Part shown: piece after piece, positions 27,939-38,245 of the stretch
Numbering within the stretch: position 1 is the first letter of the stretch
How the letters are laid out: each line of letters starts with the position of its first letter
From: Nodularia sp. LEGE 06071
GTDB taxonomy: Bacteria > Cyanobacteriota > Cyanobacteriia > Cyanobacteriales > Nostocaceae
NCBI RefSeq assembly: GCF_015207755.1
Contig: NZ_JADEWH010000001.1
Coordinates: 186,001-250,000 of the forward strand
Length of the DNA: 64,000 nt
Direction: 5' to 3'
Program-made: the position numbers and the translations under genes
The notes under the pieces: model-generated
What the model was told of the DNA's origin: nothing
The model's database searches: none
What the model saw: the letters and a program-made list of their open reading frames with translations, nothing else

Positions 27939-28661
27939 ATGAATGAAATAAGCATTATTTTAATTGAAGATCATGATCTGACTAGAATGGGACTAAGAGC
28001 GGCGTTGCAATCTCACAGCTCTCTCAAAGTCATTGGTGAGGCGGCAAATGCCACTCAAGGACTAAAACTTTTGGAAACGGCTAAACCAGATGTGGCAGTG
28101 ATCGATATTGGTTTACCTGACATGGATGGGATTGAACTCACCCGCAAATTTAGACGCTACCAAGCCGAAACTGGGCAGAACGCCACCAAAATTCTGATTT
28201 TGACAATGGATCACACAGAAGATGCCGTACTGGCAGCGTTTGCGGCAGGTGCAGACTCTTATTACATGAAAGAGACAAGCATTAATAAATTAACCGAGGC
28301 CATACAAGCAACTCATGGCGGTAACTCTTGGATTGATCCAGCGATCGCCAATGTGGTACTACGGAAAATGCGCCAAGGTATTCCCGGAGAAAACCAACCT
28401 GCGGATAAACAGAAAACCGTAAAAATTGAAGCCCTGGCTTCGGAATACGAACAAGTTTTAGAAACCTATCCTTTGACTCAACGCGAACTAGAAATCCTAG
28501 AGTTAATTGTCGCTGGATGCAGCAATGGGCAAATTGCTGAACAACTGTATATCACAGTGGGTACAGTCAAAACTCACGTTCGGAATATCCTGAATAAACT
28601 CTGTGCTGATGACCGGACTCAAGCCGCAGTTCGGGCTTTGCGTTCTGGTTTAGTTGGGTGA
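27939..28661 (+). CDS. NarL/LuxR-type response regulator
   Basis: 240 residues from ATG 27939 (MNEISIILIEDHDLTR). Receiver: Asp in DVAVIDIGLPDMDGIEL, Thr in ILILTMDHT and Lys in YYMKETSI. C-terminal LuxR-type HTH: LTQRELEILELIVAGCSNGQIAEQL and VGTVKTHVRNILNKL. DNA-binding transcription factor. The frame is open from 27828 with further starts at 27912 and 27828, but the chosen Met puts the receiver at the normal distance from the N-terminus. It may serve the adjacent two-kinase cluster (inference). Confidence 0.9.
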   Translation: MNEISIILIEDHDLTRMGLRAALQSHSSLKVIGEAANATQGLKLLETAKPDVAVIDIGLPDMDGIELTRKFRRYQAETGQNATKILILTMDHTEDAVLAAFAAGADSYYMKETSINKLTEAIQATHGGNSWIDPAIANVVLRKMRQGIPGENQPADKQKTVKIEALASEYEQVLETYPLTQRELEILELIVAGCSNGQIAEQLYITVGTVKTHVRNILNKLCADDRTQAAVRALRSGLVG

Positions 28662-28676
28662 AAATTTAACTTGTCT

Positions 28677-30029
28677 CTATTGGCACCATTTTTGATGTAA
28701 AAAATCAGCAATCCTGCGCGCTGCTCCTGGTTTACCCATGCGCCTGATGCCGTTTTCGGTAATCATTTGCAAACTATCAGGATTTTGCCACAGAGATTGC
28801 ACCACCTGGGGAACTTGTCCCGGATTGTCAACTACAAATAGAGATGCTCCTAAAAGTCGGCTTTGAGCTTCGGCAAAGGCTGGGTTATATTGGGGACCAT
28901 GACCAGGAATGGCGATCGCCGGTTTTCCTAAACCAACAAATTGTTCCGTTGCTGTACCAGCCATAGCGATCGCTAAATCTCCCCAATATAGACAATCATT
29001 ATAGGCTTGTTGTGTGAGCAGGAAATAAGCATTTTTTTGCTTAAATATCAAGGCATGAGGATCAGTAATGGGGATAGGAGATTCTGCATGGACTTGCCAG
29101 CCTTGGGATTGAATAGTTGGCAATAAAAGACTTTGATCTAAACCAGGTGCGATCGCCCCCAGAAATACCACATTTCCAGAACTTTGTAAAATCGCATTTC
29201 GTTCCGAGAAACTGGCCATCAATGCAGACACAGCAGTCATAATCACTTCCCAATTAGCGTAAGCTTCCGGGGGACGGGAACCAGGTAATAAAGTGATCAC
29301 TAATGGTCTGGCTACTTCTTGTTGAGCTGCTGCGGAACTAGAAAACTGTGGTGATGAAAAACTGGATTCGAGATCATCCATCATCGGATTACCCAAATCA
29401 AAAGCCGGAATTGACCACTCTTGTAATATTTCCGTAGTTAACGAATCTCTAGGGAACACACCCTGACAACGGCGACGACTCATCAACCAACGTTCCCAAG
29501 GATGATAAATTGAACCAGAAAAGTTTTCCCAACGTGCAGCTTTTGATTTCCTCGCTAATAGTCCCTCTTCATCCCGCACGTAATATTCGGATTTTGCCGT
29601 CCCGACAAAAGCATAGTTAGCACCACTAAAACAACCAAATAACAGAGGAACAATATCACCTACAGCTAAAACAGCGCTCTTGTTACCTAATTCTTTTTGG
29701 GAACGCACCCAACGACGCACAGCTTGAATTTGATTCAGGGTAAGCGCTAGCAAACCGCCACGGACATCCCTGACTAATTGCCTTCCATCCATATAAATAA
29801 AGCCCCCAGAAGGCATGGTGCGTACCGAACCAATACAGGGGATGCCTAACTTTTGGTAAGCACGCCCTTCACCCACCAAAGGTAATGCAAAGATATCTGG
29901 GGGGTGTTCTTGTTCCTGGAGTTGCTGCAAAATACTGACAGCAATGACATCTTCTCCATGACCGTTGCTTAAAACTAGTAACTGCAACTTATCGTTGGCT
30001 TTTGGGGTCAATAGGGATACATCACTCAT
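28677..30029 (-). CDS. Lipid-A-disaccharide synthase-related glycosyltransferase (TIGR03492-like)
   Basis: 450 residues. N-terminal LLVLSNGHGEDVIAVSILQQL, then GGFIYMDGRQLVRDVRGGLLALT, YAFVGTAKSEYYVRDEEG and C-terminal AIAMAGTATEQFVGLGKPAIAIPGHGPQY, a UDP-sugar-binding GT-B pattern like LpxB. This cyanobacterial group is distinct from true LpxB; its substrate is not known to me. No signal peptide. Monocistronic, divergent from the exported protein at 30182. Confidence 0.87.
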   Translation of the reverse strand: MSDVSLLTPKANDKLQLLVLSNGHGEDVIAVSILQQLQEQEHPPDIFALPLVGEGRAYQKLGIPCIGSVRTMPSGGFIYMDGRQLVRDVRGGLLALTLNQIQAVRRWVRSQKELGNKSAVLAVGDIVPLLFGCFSGANYAFVGTAKSEYYVRDEEGLLARKSKAARWENFSGSIYHPWERWLMSRRRCQGVFPRDSLTTEILQEWSIPAFDLGNPMMDDLESSFSSPQFSSSAAAQQEVARPLVITLLPGSRPPEAYANWEVIMTAVSALMASFSERNAILQSSGNVVFLGAIAPGLDQSLLLPTIQSQGWQVHAESPIPITDPHALIFKQKNAYFLLTQQAYNDCLYWGDLAIAMAGTATEQFVGLGKPAIAIPGHGPQYNPAFAEAQSRLLGASLFVVDNPGQVPQVVQSLWQNPDSLQMITENGIRRMGKPGAARRIADFLHQKWCQ

Positions 30030-30181
30030 ACTAAAGTTAGGTGATAGTGGCTGTAATATATACCAATTCTAGACGAAGGTACGCTATATTCCCCCACAAG
30101 CTCAAGCCACAGGCTCACAAACATAAGATTTGTTTTGTACAATCAATTACTGAAATTTTAGGAATTAACAGATGAAAATAA

Positions 30182-30781
30182 ATGTTTAAGCTCAAGTTCA
30201 TTCTATTAATAACAGCTAGTCTCATCCTCATCAGTGGATTCACAATCACGCAAGTCATACAAGCTGAAAATCACAATCTGCTGCGATCGGCATCACTCAA
30301 AGAAACAGAAACTGAATTAGTCAGCATTGCTGAAGCTGCCTTAAAAACCGACAATGATATTTTGGTAAATGGCAATATTCCAGCTGCTTTAAATCGCCAT
30401 CCTCGATCTGCAAGAGCTACAGTCGCGCTGAAAACGCGTTTTGAAAAAACATTGGAGCGGCGAAACTTTTTAGCTGCGCGTAAAATTGGTTTTAGTGGCT
30501 TTCAAACCAAGCTAGAAGTCAAAAACATTCAAATTAATGGAGATACAGCAACTTTAGAAGCTATAGAAAAAACTGTTCGCAATTATGATTTAGCTGTTAT
30601 GGCTCCTGATGCGCCTCAGACAACTGAATCTCACATAGATCATTTATTCACATTTGTTTTACGAAATGGTGAGTGGGAATTGCTCTCAGATCAATTACTG
30701 AATCTTCCTGGTCCTCCTAGCAAGCCTGACGCACAATCAGTTCCAGTTGATCCTAGCGTCACTCCAGCAGATCCTCTGTAA
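30182..30781 (+). CDS. Exported protein of unknown function
   Basis: 199 residues. Signal peptide or anchor at 5-28 (FILLITASLILISGFTITQV). The mature part contains a cystatin/NTF2-like pattern: a helical start, then strands LEVKNIQINGDTATLEAIEKTVRNYD and HLFTFVLRNGEWELLSDQLL. The C-terminus is Pro-rich (PPSKPDAQSVPVDPSVTPADP). Likely periplasmic; no enzyme motif seen. Confidence 0.75.
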   Translation: MFKLKFILLITASLILISGFTITQVIQAENHNLLRSASLKETETELVSIAEAALKTDNDILVNGNIPAALNRHPRSARATVALKTRFEKTLERRNFLAARKIGFSGFQTKLEVKNIQINGDTATLEAIEKTVRNYDLAVMAPDAPQTTESHIDHLFTFVLRNGEWELLSDQLLNLPGPPSKPDAQSVPVDPSVTPADPL

Positions 30782-31183
30782 GGTAAACAAGAAAGTTAAT
30801 TAACCACAGATGTAGACAGCGAAAAGTTTTTCAAGACAGATCAACACAGATAATCTAGTACCTACTAGATAGGGAAACGCTATATACCAACTCTGACGGG
30901 GGACAATAGAAGAGACATATATGACAATTCATGAATTGTCCCAACAAAGGTTCTGGAAGACGCATATTTAATTTATGCAAATGTTTAATCTTGTTTGCAC
31001 CGTCCTATTTACCAAGAATACGGAATTGTTGTGAGTGCATAAGAAACAAAATATTCAAATTAACTGTCTGTTTGAGTAAGAGGTATAAATGAGGATATCA
31101 ATCGGCCAAGTAGCTGGAAGTTAGTATTATCCTCATTATTTCACCTGACTACAACTAACTACCAGTGATTTGGGCTAAATATC
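30782..31183. other. 400-bp leader region of the Omp85 gene
   Basis: It should contain the promoter of the Omp85 gene. An 18-bp palindrome lies at 30923-30940. No gene or terminator seen beyond that. Confidence 0.45.
30923..30940. repeat. Perfect 18-bp palindrome GACAATTCATGAATTGTC
   Basis: Self-complementary over all 18 bases, 243 bp before the Omp85 start. It could be an operator, or a member of a dispersed palindrome family; I favour the latter. Confidence 0.6.
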
Positions 31184-33250
31184 ATGCGAGTTTCTTCTGC
31201 GGCAATTCTTACTTTAGCTACTTTGGCAGCTAGCAATCTTACCCAACAAGCAAAGGCGACATTGATCACAATTGCTTCTCAGGATCAAGCTGCTGAAAAT
31301 TCAGTAATTCCAGTTATTGAAGAAACACCTGTACGAATTGAAGCTATTTCATCCCCAGAAACTTTAGCTACTCCACAATTTTCTCAAAATAATGTAGTTC
31401 TGCAAACAGGTGGACAAAAAAAACCCACAGTCGCCCTAAAGCCAACAAATCCAGAAAATTCCCTTCCCTCATCTCCCCCTCTCCTGATTTCTTCGTCTGC
31501 CACTGACAGTAATTTAGTCGTCACGGCTACAGATGTACAAATAGTGGGAACTACCCCAGAATTGCAGCAGATTGTCCGCCAATTGATTAAAACCCAAACA
31601 GGTGGGGAAACTAGTCAAAGTCAACTACAAAGGGATGTGGCGGCGATTTTGGAGACTGGTTTATTTGCTAGTGCGAACGTCAATAGCAGCACCACGCCAA
31701 ATGGATTGAATGTAGTTTACCAGGTGCAACCAGTGGTAGTGCGATCGCTGCAATTGTCAGGAGCGAAAGTACTCACTTATCCGGTAGTCCAAGAACGTTT
31801 CCAATCGCAAATCGGTAAACCTATCAGTCCCGAAGGACTCAAACAAGCTGTAAAACAAATTGATCAATGGTACGCCGACAATGGTTATCAGTTAGCAAAC
31901 GTGCTATCGATTAAACCCAACCGCGAAGGAATCCTCACAGTGAATGTAGCTGAAGGCGTGGTGGGTGACATTAAGTTTCGCTTTATTAATGACGATGGTA
32001 AAACCATTGACAGCAAGGGTGAACCAGTCACAGGACGCACCCAACCCGATTTCTTGCGACAGCAATTAAAACTCAAACCTGGGCAAATTTTTCAAGAAAA
32101 TACTGTCCGCCAAGATGTGCAGCAGTTATATCGTACTGGCTTATTTGAAACTGTGAATGTTGCCCTCGACGAAGGTGAAGCGAATCAAGTTGATTTAGTT
32201 TACGAAGTTAAAGAATTGGGAGCGCGTGCGATTAACGTAGGTGGTAGCTATAACGCTGACTTGGGATTATTGGGGACATTAAATTATCAAGACCAGAATA
32301 TTCGGGGGATTAATGATAATTTGTCTGTAAATGTGGGTGTCAGTCGGAATGATTTGCAGTTTAATACTAAATTAACCAGTCCTTATCGTGTAACTGAACC
32401 AGACCGCTTAGGCTATACAGTGAATGCTTTCCGTCGCCGGGAAGTTTCCGAAACCTTGGATGAAAAGATTACATTTGCTAATGGCGACAAAGTGCGGGAA
32501 GGTCAGATTGGTACTGGAATCAGCTTCCAGCAACCCCTGGATAATTGGGATACCACTTTGGGATTTAACTACACTCGCACCAGTATTCGCGATCGCCAAG
32601 GTAATGTTACCCCAATAGACGCACAGGGCAATCGCCTTTCGGCAAGTGATACCGGCATAGATGATCTGGCTACGGTATCCTTTACCGCCTCCCAAGATAA
32701 CCGAGATAATATTTTTAATCCTACCCAAGGTTCCTTACTCAGTTTGAGTACAGAACAATCTGTACCAGTTGGTCAAGGTAATATTTCCATGAATCGCCTC
32801 AAAGCCAACTACACTCAGTACGTGCCAGTCAAGTTATTTAACAGTAATAATACACAGCCACAAGTATTCGCTGTCAACTTTCAAGCTGGTACAGTCATTG
32901 GTGATTTACCACCTTATGAAAGTTTTAATTTGGGTGGTTCTAACTCAGTCCGGGGTTACGATGGCGGAGAAGTTGGTAGTGGTCGCAGTTATGTATTAGC
33001 TACCGCCGAATATCGCTTCCCCATTGTGCCAGTATTGGGGGGTGTAGTATTTGCCGATTTTGCCACAGACTTAGGTTCTGGTGATACCGTATTGGGAGAT
33101 CCCGCCGGCGTGCGGGGCAAACCCGGTCAAGGTTTTGGTTATGGCGCTGGAGTCCGGATTGACTCACCTCTGGGCTTAATCCGGGCTGATTATGGCATTA
33201 ATGACCAGGGAGAAAGCAAAGTGCATTTAGGTATTGGTCAGCGATTTTAA
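31184..33250 (+). CDS. Omp85/BamA-family outer-membrane protein
   Basis: 688 residues. Signal peptide (VSSAAILTLATLAASNLTQQAKA) and a Pro/Ser-rich linker to about 105, then three POTRA-like domains (about 105-385: VTATDVQIVGTTPELQQIV; VVRSLQLSGAKVL; GDIKFRFINDDG; VNVALDEGEANQVDLVYEV) and a 16-strand beta-barrel ending HLGIGQRF with a C-terminal Phe. The barrel has NLGGSNSVRGYDGGEVGSGRSY, the VRGY lid-lock motif of Omp85 proteins. Three POTRAs fit cyanobacterial Omp85, which assembles outer-membrane proteins. Monocistronic. Confidence 0.94.
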   Translation: MRVSSAAILTLATLAASNLTQQAKATLITIASQDQAAENSVIPVIEETPVRIEAISSPETLATPQFSQNNVVLQTGGQKKPTVALKPTNPENSLPSSPPLLISSSATDSNLVVTATDVQIVGTTPELQQIVRQLIKTQTGGETSQSQLQRDVAAILETGLFASANVNSSTTPNGLNVVYQVQPVVVRSLQLSGAKVLTYPVVQERFQSQIGKPISPEGLKQAVKQIDQWYADNGYQLANVLSIKPNREGILTVNVAEGVVGDIKFRFINDDGKTIDSKGEPVTGRTQPDFLRQQLKLKPGQIFQENTVRQDVQQLYRTGLFETVNVALDEGEANQVDLVYEVKELGARAINVGGSYNADLGLLGTLNYQDQNIRGINDNLSVNVGVSRNDLQFNTKLTSPYRVTEPDRLGYTVNAFRRREVSETLDEKITFANGDKVREGQIGTGISFQQPLDNWDTTLGFNYTRTSIRDRQGNVTPIDAQGNRLSASDTGIDDLATVSFTASQDNRDNIFNPTQGSLLSLSTEQSVPVGQGNISMNRLKANYTQYVPVKLFNSNNTQPQVFAVNFQAGTVIGDLPPYESFNLGGSNSVRGYDGGEVGSGRSYVLATAEYRFPIVPVLGGVVFADFATDLGSGDTVLGDPAGVRGKPGQGFGYGAGVRIDSPLGLIRADYGINDQGESKVHLGIGQRF

Positions 33251-33419
33251 ATGGTTTTCGTCGCGGCGAACAGTCTTTGATTCCTACTGTATGATCAAAA
33301 AGATAAAACTGTTACTATAATCAAGAGGTTTTCCATTTCGGAAGTTTAAAAATCAAGATCCCGGAAAAATTGGTGATTTGGAATTGCCGGCAGACTCAAG
33401 AATCAGTCATATTTGCTTA

Positions 33420-33446
33420 CTCAGCACTCAGCATTCAGCACTTCCT
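33420..33446. repeat. CTCAGCA heptad repeats before the kinase start
   Basis: About three tandem copies of CTCAGCA/TTCAGCA run directly up to the ATG at 33447, leaving no Shine-Dalgarno site. This may be an intergenic heptad array that moved against the gene. Confidence 0.6.
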
Positions 33447-35009
33447 ATGTTAGCAGGCACAACTTTGCAGGATGGCAAATATACCCTGATCCAAGAAATA
33501 GGGCGTGGTGGCTTTGGCATTACGTTTAAGGCTACTCATAACTACTTGGGTCAGGAGGTAGTTATGAAAACTATCAATGAAAAACTGCGCCAACATCCTG
33601 ATTTTGCCAAGTTCGAGCGGCAATTCCAAGATGAAGCCAGAAGATTGGCTACTTGTATCCATCCTTATATTGTCCGGGTCAGTGACTTTTTTGTCGAAGA
33701 AGGTCTGCCGTACATGGTGATGGAATACATTCGTGGCGATACCTTGGGAAACGCTTTTGTATTGCCAGCCATCCCCTTAGCAGAAGCCACAGCCATTCAT
33801 TACATCCGTCAAATTGGGTCAGCATTACAGGTAGTACATAATAATGGTTTGCTGCACCGGGATGTGAAACCAGATAATATTATCCTCCGTGAAGGAACTC
33901 AGGAAGTAGTGCTGATTGATTTTGGCATTGCCCGCGAATTTAATAATGGTGTTAGGCAAACTCATACTGGCATGGTTTCTGAGGGCTATTCTCCCCTGGA
34001 ACAGTATTTGACCCAAGCACAGCGCACACCCGCTACAGATGTTTATGGTTTGGCAGCAACTTTGTATGCTTTGTTGACAGCACAAGTTCCCTTACCCGCA
34101 TTATTGCGCGATCGCGAAAAAATGCCCACGCCCCGCGAACTGCAACCCCACCTGAGTGCAGCAGTGAATGAAGCAGTCATGCGTGGTATGGCTGTAGAAT
34201 CTCAATTTCGTCCAGCAACAGTGGCCGAATGGTTGCAATTATTGCCAGGAAGTAGAATCAATACACCCGCCGCCGTTCCCACTCAGGCAGTGCCAACGAT
34301 AGTTTTACCTGTCCAGCGGCCGGGAAAAAAAATTCCGCAACCAACTCCGATTAGTCGGCAAAAAAACTCCACAATGCCTCAGAAGCCGGGAATTTCTAAA
34401 ATAGTTATCGGTATAATTGTCGCCTTTGTTGCTGGCACAGCAGGTTTTGGCATCACTAGCCTATTTTCTAATTCTCCGCCACAGTCAACTTCATCGCCTT
34501 TGTTTGAAAAGCCCACAATCGAGCCGGAACCAAAAAAACCATTAGCTGATTCGCCATCTTCATCTGAGGAAGATGAGAATAATCCCAGACGAAATCCTCG
34601 CACTTCTTCGCCGCGTAACTCTGCACCAGTCAGAACCCCCAGAGAACGCCAGCGGAATATTCCTGTGGCTCAAGATGATCAAACTCCAAATACCAGTAGC
34701 AGCAGTTCCACGGAAAACAAGCCACAACCTAGTTCTACTGAGGCAACTAGGGTTGAGCCGACACCCTCATTAGTAGAGAGGCTGCGAGAAGTCCGTTCAA
34801 CTCGTGAGGCTTCACCCACGCCATCGGTTGAAAACACTTTACCCACTACTAACAAAGATGCCACTTCACCCCCACCTGTGAAGCCATCAAATCCGACAAT
34901 CATCCCAACAGTGCCACTACCTACGGAAGTCAAACGCTCAGACCCTCCGACGGTAGTCGTCCCCACCGTGGAAAACAAGCCAAATCCATTAGTCCTGCCG
35001 AGCGATTAG
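33447..35009 (+). CDS. Membrane-anchored Ser/Thr protein kinase
   Basis: 520 residues from ATG 33447 ([22 protein letters not shown]). Hanks-type kinase domain about 10-270: GRGGFGITF (P-loop), VVMKTI (Lys), [13 protein letters not shown] (catalytic Asp), LIDFGIARE (DFG) and [12 protein letters not shown] single membrane helix at about 328-348 ([19 protein letters not shown]) is followed by a 170-residue Pro/Ser/Thr-rich, disordered tail that would lie outside the cytoplasm. The frame is open 23 codons upstream, but that region is heptad repeat, so I start at 33447. Confidence 0.93.
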   Translation: MLAGTTLQDGKYTLIQEIGRGGFGITFKATHNYLGQEVVMKTINEKLRQHPDFAKFERQFQDEARRLATCIHPYIVRVSDFFVEEGLPYMVMEYIRGDTLGNAFVLPAIPLAEATAIHYIRQIGSALQVVHNNGLLHRDVKPDNIILREGTQEVVLIDFGIAREFNNGVRQTHTGMVSEGYSPLEQYLTQAQRTPATDVYGLAATLYALLTAQVPLPALLRDREKMPTPRELQPHLSAAVNEAVMRGMAVESQFRPATVAEWLQLLPGSRINTPAAVPTQAVPTIVLPVQRPGKKIPQPTPISRQKNSTMPQKPGISKIVIGIIVAFVAGTAGFGITSLFSNSPPQSTSSPLFEKPTIEPEPKKPLADSPSSSEEDENNPRRNPRTSSPRNSAPVRTPRERQRNIPVAQDDQTPNTSSSSSTENKPQPSSTEATRVEPTPSLVERLREVRSTREASPTPSVENTLPTTNKDATSPPPVKPSNPTIIPTVPLPTEVKRSDPPTVVVPTVENKPNPLVLPSD

Positions 35010-35321
35010 TACCGCCGTCAAATCAAAAGTTGATTATATAGGCTTTTGAAAGACTTCAAATGGTGAAGCAGCGCTGCGAAAGGGTTTTCCTCACCAGGTG
35101 ACTGGTGAACCCGTAAGGTTGTGTTATTCACCTCGTGCTGTACTAGTTCAAAAGATGGAAGAAAATAGAATTTGAAATTTATAAAATAACTGGAGCTATA
35201 GGAAATGTACATAATTTATGCCCCTGCTGGATTAGTTTATTAGGGATAGCAAATATGTACTTCACCTCAGCAACTTCCCGATAAAATCAGCCGCCCAAGC
35301 CTCAAAATACCCAAAAATTAG
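35010..35321. other. 312-bp intergenic region before the GH31 gene
   Basis: Contains a small inverted repeat TCACCAG-GTGA-CTGGTGA (35091-35108) that could form a 7-bp hairpin after the kinase gene. No gene supported. Confidence 0.45.
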
Positions 35322-37760
35322 GTGATGAATTTCTGGAAACAGGCATTATTAAACCTCCGCTTGATCAAACTGCGACGGTTTTTAGGCTCATTCTTTTATC
35401 CCCTGCAACGGGATGCTTTAGAGCGTCAGTTCCAAAGTTTGCCCACTGTAGAGGTATTTACAGAAATCGGAAACATCCTTAGCTCTCTACCTACCCAAAG
35501 AGGTGGAAAATTCTACTTCCAGAATGTGGAATTGGAAATATGCTTTTTGAGTGCTGATTTAGTGCGGATTGATTGGCAACCTGGAGTGCTGCCGATTCCC
35601 TATGCGATAGCCGGAGGCGGGGCTTTGCCCATCGCTCAACCAGACTGGCCAGAGATAGCGGTAAAATTTCAGGAACTAGGCGATCGCTGGCTGATTTCCA
35701 GTGCAAGTCTCCAGGTGATTCTATCCGCCAATGGTAGTTTGGAATTACAAAATGCCCTTGGGCAAACAATCCGGGAAGAATTACCTCCCCAACCAAAAAG
35801 TTCTGGTTGGCTGCATCAGGCAAAATTGCGATCGCTTGAACATATTTACGGATTAGGAGAACGAGCTGCTCCTCTTAACCTCCGCACAACATCAGCCACC
35901 AGCAGTTACCAAATGTGGAACTATGATGCTGGCGGTAAGTATGGCCCAGGAACTGACCCACTTTACCTTTGTATTCCGGCTTATTTGGGTTTACATGACT
36001 CTGGCAGTTACTTCATTTTCTATGAAAATACTTATTACGCCACATTTAGCTTTAATGGTTATGCCGCAGCTGATTTTACAGGCGGAGCGCTGCGTTATTA
36101 CTTCAGTGTTGGCACACCCGCCCAATTACTAGACCGTTACACAGAATTAACAGGTCGTCCAGCCTTACCACCGCTTTGGGGACTGGGGTATCATCAGTCA
36201 CGCTGGGGGTATGAAACAGAAGCAGCAGTCCGAGAAGCTGCGGAAGGATTTATCACCCATGACCTACCCTTAAGTGCTATTCATCTAGATATTGATTGCC
36301 AAGATGGATTTCGGGCTTTTACGATTAACCCGGATCGCTTTCCCAAATTAGCTGATTTTAACCATGACTTGGTAGCCAGGGGAGTACATTTAATTGCGAT
36401 CATCAATCCAGGAGTAAAAGCTGACCGCAACAGTGAATTGTTTGAGGAAGGTCGCGCCCAAGATGTATTTTGTAAACTTCCCAATGGCAAACTAGTGATT
36501 ACTCCTGTCTGGCCTGGACTGTGCGCTTTTCCAGATTTCACGAACCCCCAAGCCCGCCACTGGTGGAGTCGCCAGTATGAATATCTGCTCGATTTAGGTT
36601 TTACTGGTTTCTGGCATGATATGAATGAGCCAGGCGTATTTGTCCTCTGGGGAGATCCCAGTTTACCGCAACACTCAACCCAGCATTTTCTCGAAGGCAG
36701 AGGTGGCGACCACAGAGAAGCTCATAATGTTTATGGATTACTCCAAGCTGAGGCTGCTTATGAAGCACTCAGTGAATATCAACCAGAACACCGCCCTTTC
36801 ATTGTTTCACGGGCAGGTTGGGCAGGTTTACAACGCTACGCCTGGACTTGGACTGGAGATATTGAAACCAGTTGGACAGGGTTACGTCAAACCATTCCTA
36901 CGGTACTGAATTTGGGTCTATCAGGGATTCCCTACAGTGGTGCAGATATTGGTGGATTTAAAGGTAATCCCAGCGCTGAACTGTATTTACGCTGGTTCCA
37001 AATGTCAACTTTTTTACCATTTTTTCGCACCCATTCTGCTAATAATGTCCAACCGCGTACACCCTGGGGTTTTGGTGAACCAACTCTGAGTATTGTCCGG
37101 GAATTCTTACAGCTGCGCTACAGTCTCCTGCCTTACTTATATACTCTAGCCTGGGAAGCTAACCAGAGAGGATATCCTCTCATGCGTCCATTGTTTTGGG
37201 CTGATAGTGCAGATCAGGATCTTTGGGATGTGGAAGATGCTTTTTTGTTGGGTGATGCCATGTTAGTGGCTGCCATTGTGGAGTCAGGCGCAACCTCTCG
37301 TGCAATCACGTTACCCAAAGGGTATTGGTATAATTTCTGGAATGATACCTTATTAGAGGGTGGCAAAACAGTGAATATGGCAGCACCCATTGAGCAGATA
37401 CCTGTACTTGTCAAGGCGGGGAGTATTCTGCCAATGTCAGCAGGAGAAAAACTGATACTTCACATTTACGCACCTATGACTATAACTAGTGAAGGTCGGG
37501 TTTATAGTGATGCGGGAGATGGATATGGCCAATGGCGCTTAGATGAATTTTACCTCAAGCGCGATCGCGATATTCTCGAAATTACATGGCAACAGCAGGG
37601 AAATTATGCTTTTCCCTACAACATAGTTAAACTCCACTTTCACGGTGTGGAAATTGAACAAGCCTGGGTAGACACTCGAAAAGTTAATTTTCAGAACAAT
37701 TGTTTAGAAGTTGAACAGTTTCAGCAAGTTCGCTTGCAGGGGAAAATGGCAGAATTATGA
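35322..37760 (+). CDS. Glycoside hydrolase family 31 alpha-glucosidase
   Basis: 812 residues, soluble. N-terminal beta-sandwich, then a TIM barrel: PPLWGLGYHQSRWGYETEAAV, PLSAIHLDIDCQDGF, nucleophile Asp in FWHDMNEPGVFVLWGD, acid/base Asp in WTGDIETSWTGLRQTIP and SGIPYSGADIGGF; C-terminal beta domains follow (LPKGYWYNFWNDTLLEGG). Hydrolyses terminal alpha-glucosides, probably from glycogen or maltodextrin breakdown. GTG 35322 and ATG 35325 are adjacent candidate starts. Monocistronic. Confidence 0.95.
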   Translation: MMNFWKQALLNLRLIKLRRFLGSFFYPLQRDALERQFQSLPTVEVFTEIGNILSSLPTQRGGKFYFQNVELEICFLSADLVRIDWQPGVLPIPYAIAGGGALPIAQPDWPEIAVKFQELGDRWLISSASLQVILSANGSLELQNALGQTIREELPPQPKSSGWLHQAKLRSLEHIYGLGERAAPLNLRTTSATSSYQMWNYDAGGKYGPGTDPLYLCIPAYLGLHDSGSYFIFYENTYYATFSFNGYAAADFTGGALRYYFSVGTPAQLLDRYTELTGRPALPPLWGLGYHQSRWGYETEAAVREAAEGFITHDLPLSAIHLDIDCQDGFRAFTINPDRFPKLADFNHDLVARGVHLIAIINPGVKADRNSELFEEGRAQDVFCKLPNGKLVITPVWPGLCAFPDFTNPQARHWWSRQYEYLLDLGFTGFWHDMNEPGVFVLWGDPSLPQHSTQHFLEGRGGDHREAHNVYGLLQAEAAYEALSEYQPEHRPFIVSRAGWAGLQRYAWTWTGDIETSWTGLRQTIPTVLNLGLSGIPYSGADIGGFKGNPSAELYLRWFQMSTFLPFFRTHSANNVQPRTPWGFGEPTLSIVREFLQLRYSLLPYLYTLAWEANQRGYPLMRPLFWADSADQDLWDVEDAFLLGDAMLVAAIVESGATSRAITLPKGYWYNFWNDTLLEGGKTVNMAAPIEQIPVLVKAGSILPMSAGEKLILHIYAPMTITSEGRVYSDAGDGYGQWRLDEFYLKRDRDILEITWQQQGNYAFPYNIVKLHFHGVEIEQAWVDTRKVNFQNNCLEVEQFQQVRLQGKMAEL

Positions 37761-37831
37761 ATTTTTACCCAGAGAAAAACAAGATCCACCTAAACATCTG
37801 ACTGTTTGGTGGACTAGTTTTTGATATTTAG

Positions 37832-38222
37832 TGGATCCGAGCAGAGTCGAACTGCTGTCCAGACTGGGTATTTACCCCCCGCTCATTCACAGGTTTAGCC
37901 TATCTAATCCTCAAGGCGGGAATCGTTCATTATCCCGAACGTAGGATGCTCTGATTGAGTCTTAGCTAACAAGCTAACCAGAGAACACTTGTTAGAGCGT
38001 CCGTTGGGGGTTGGTCTCTAGTCCTTAACGGAGTCAAACCAGAGACGCTCGAACCTGTAAGAGGTTTTTAGGCAGCTGCTACTAGAGCAGGCTTACGAGC
38101 AAAGCTAACGATGTTATTCGCATTTACTTTTTGTTTTGAGCCTTTGATTTGCGAGAGGAGACTCACTCTCGACCTGAATCACAGAGTAGCGTTCGCCAAC
38201 CTGTCGAAACCGTGACGGACCC
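37832..38222 (-). ncRNA. ssrA: tmRNA (one-piece)
   Basis: 5' end GGGTCCGTCACGGTTTCGAC and 3' end TTCGACTCTGCTCGGATCCA pair as a 7-bp acceptor stem (GGGUCCG with CGGAUCC); CCA is not encoded. The tRNA-like domain has the TTCGACTC T-loop. The tag frame begins at a GCG resume codon and reads ANNIVSFARKPALVAAA then TAA (minus strand, about 38074-38124), close to the cyanobacterial ANNIVxFAR... tag. It rescues stalled ribosomes and marks truncated proteins for proteolysis. Length 391 nt before CCA addition is normal. A TATAAT -10 box lies 18 nt upstream. Confidence 0.97.
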
Positions 38223-38239
38223 ATGATGTTCATATGTCC

Positions 38240-38245
38240 ATTATA
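38240..38245 (-). promoter_or_regulatory. -10 box of ssrA
   Basis: TATAAT on the minus strand, 17 bases before the mature tmRNA 5' end, leaving a short leader for RNase P removal. No good -35 (caacac at the expected spacing). Confidence 0.55.
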
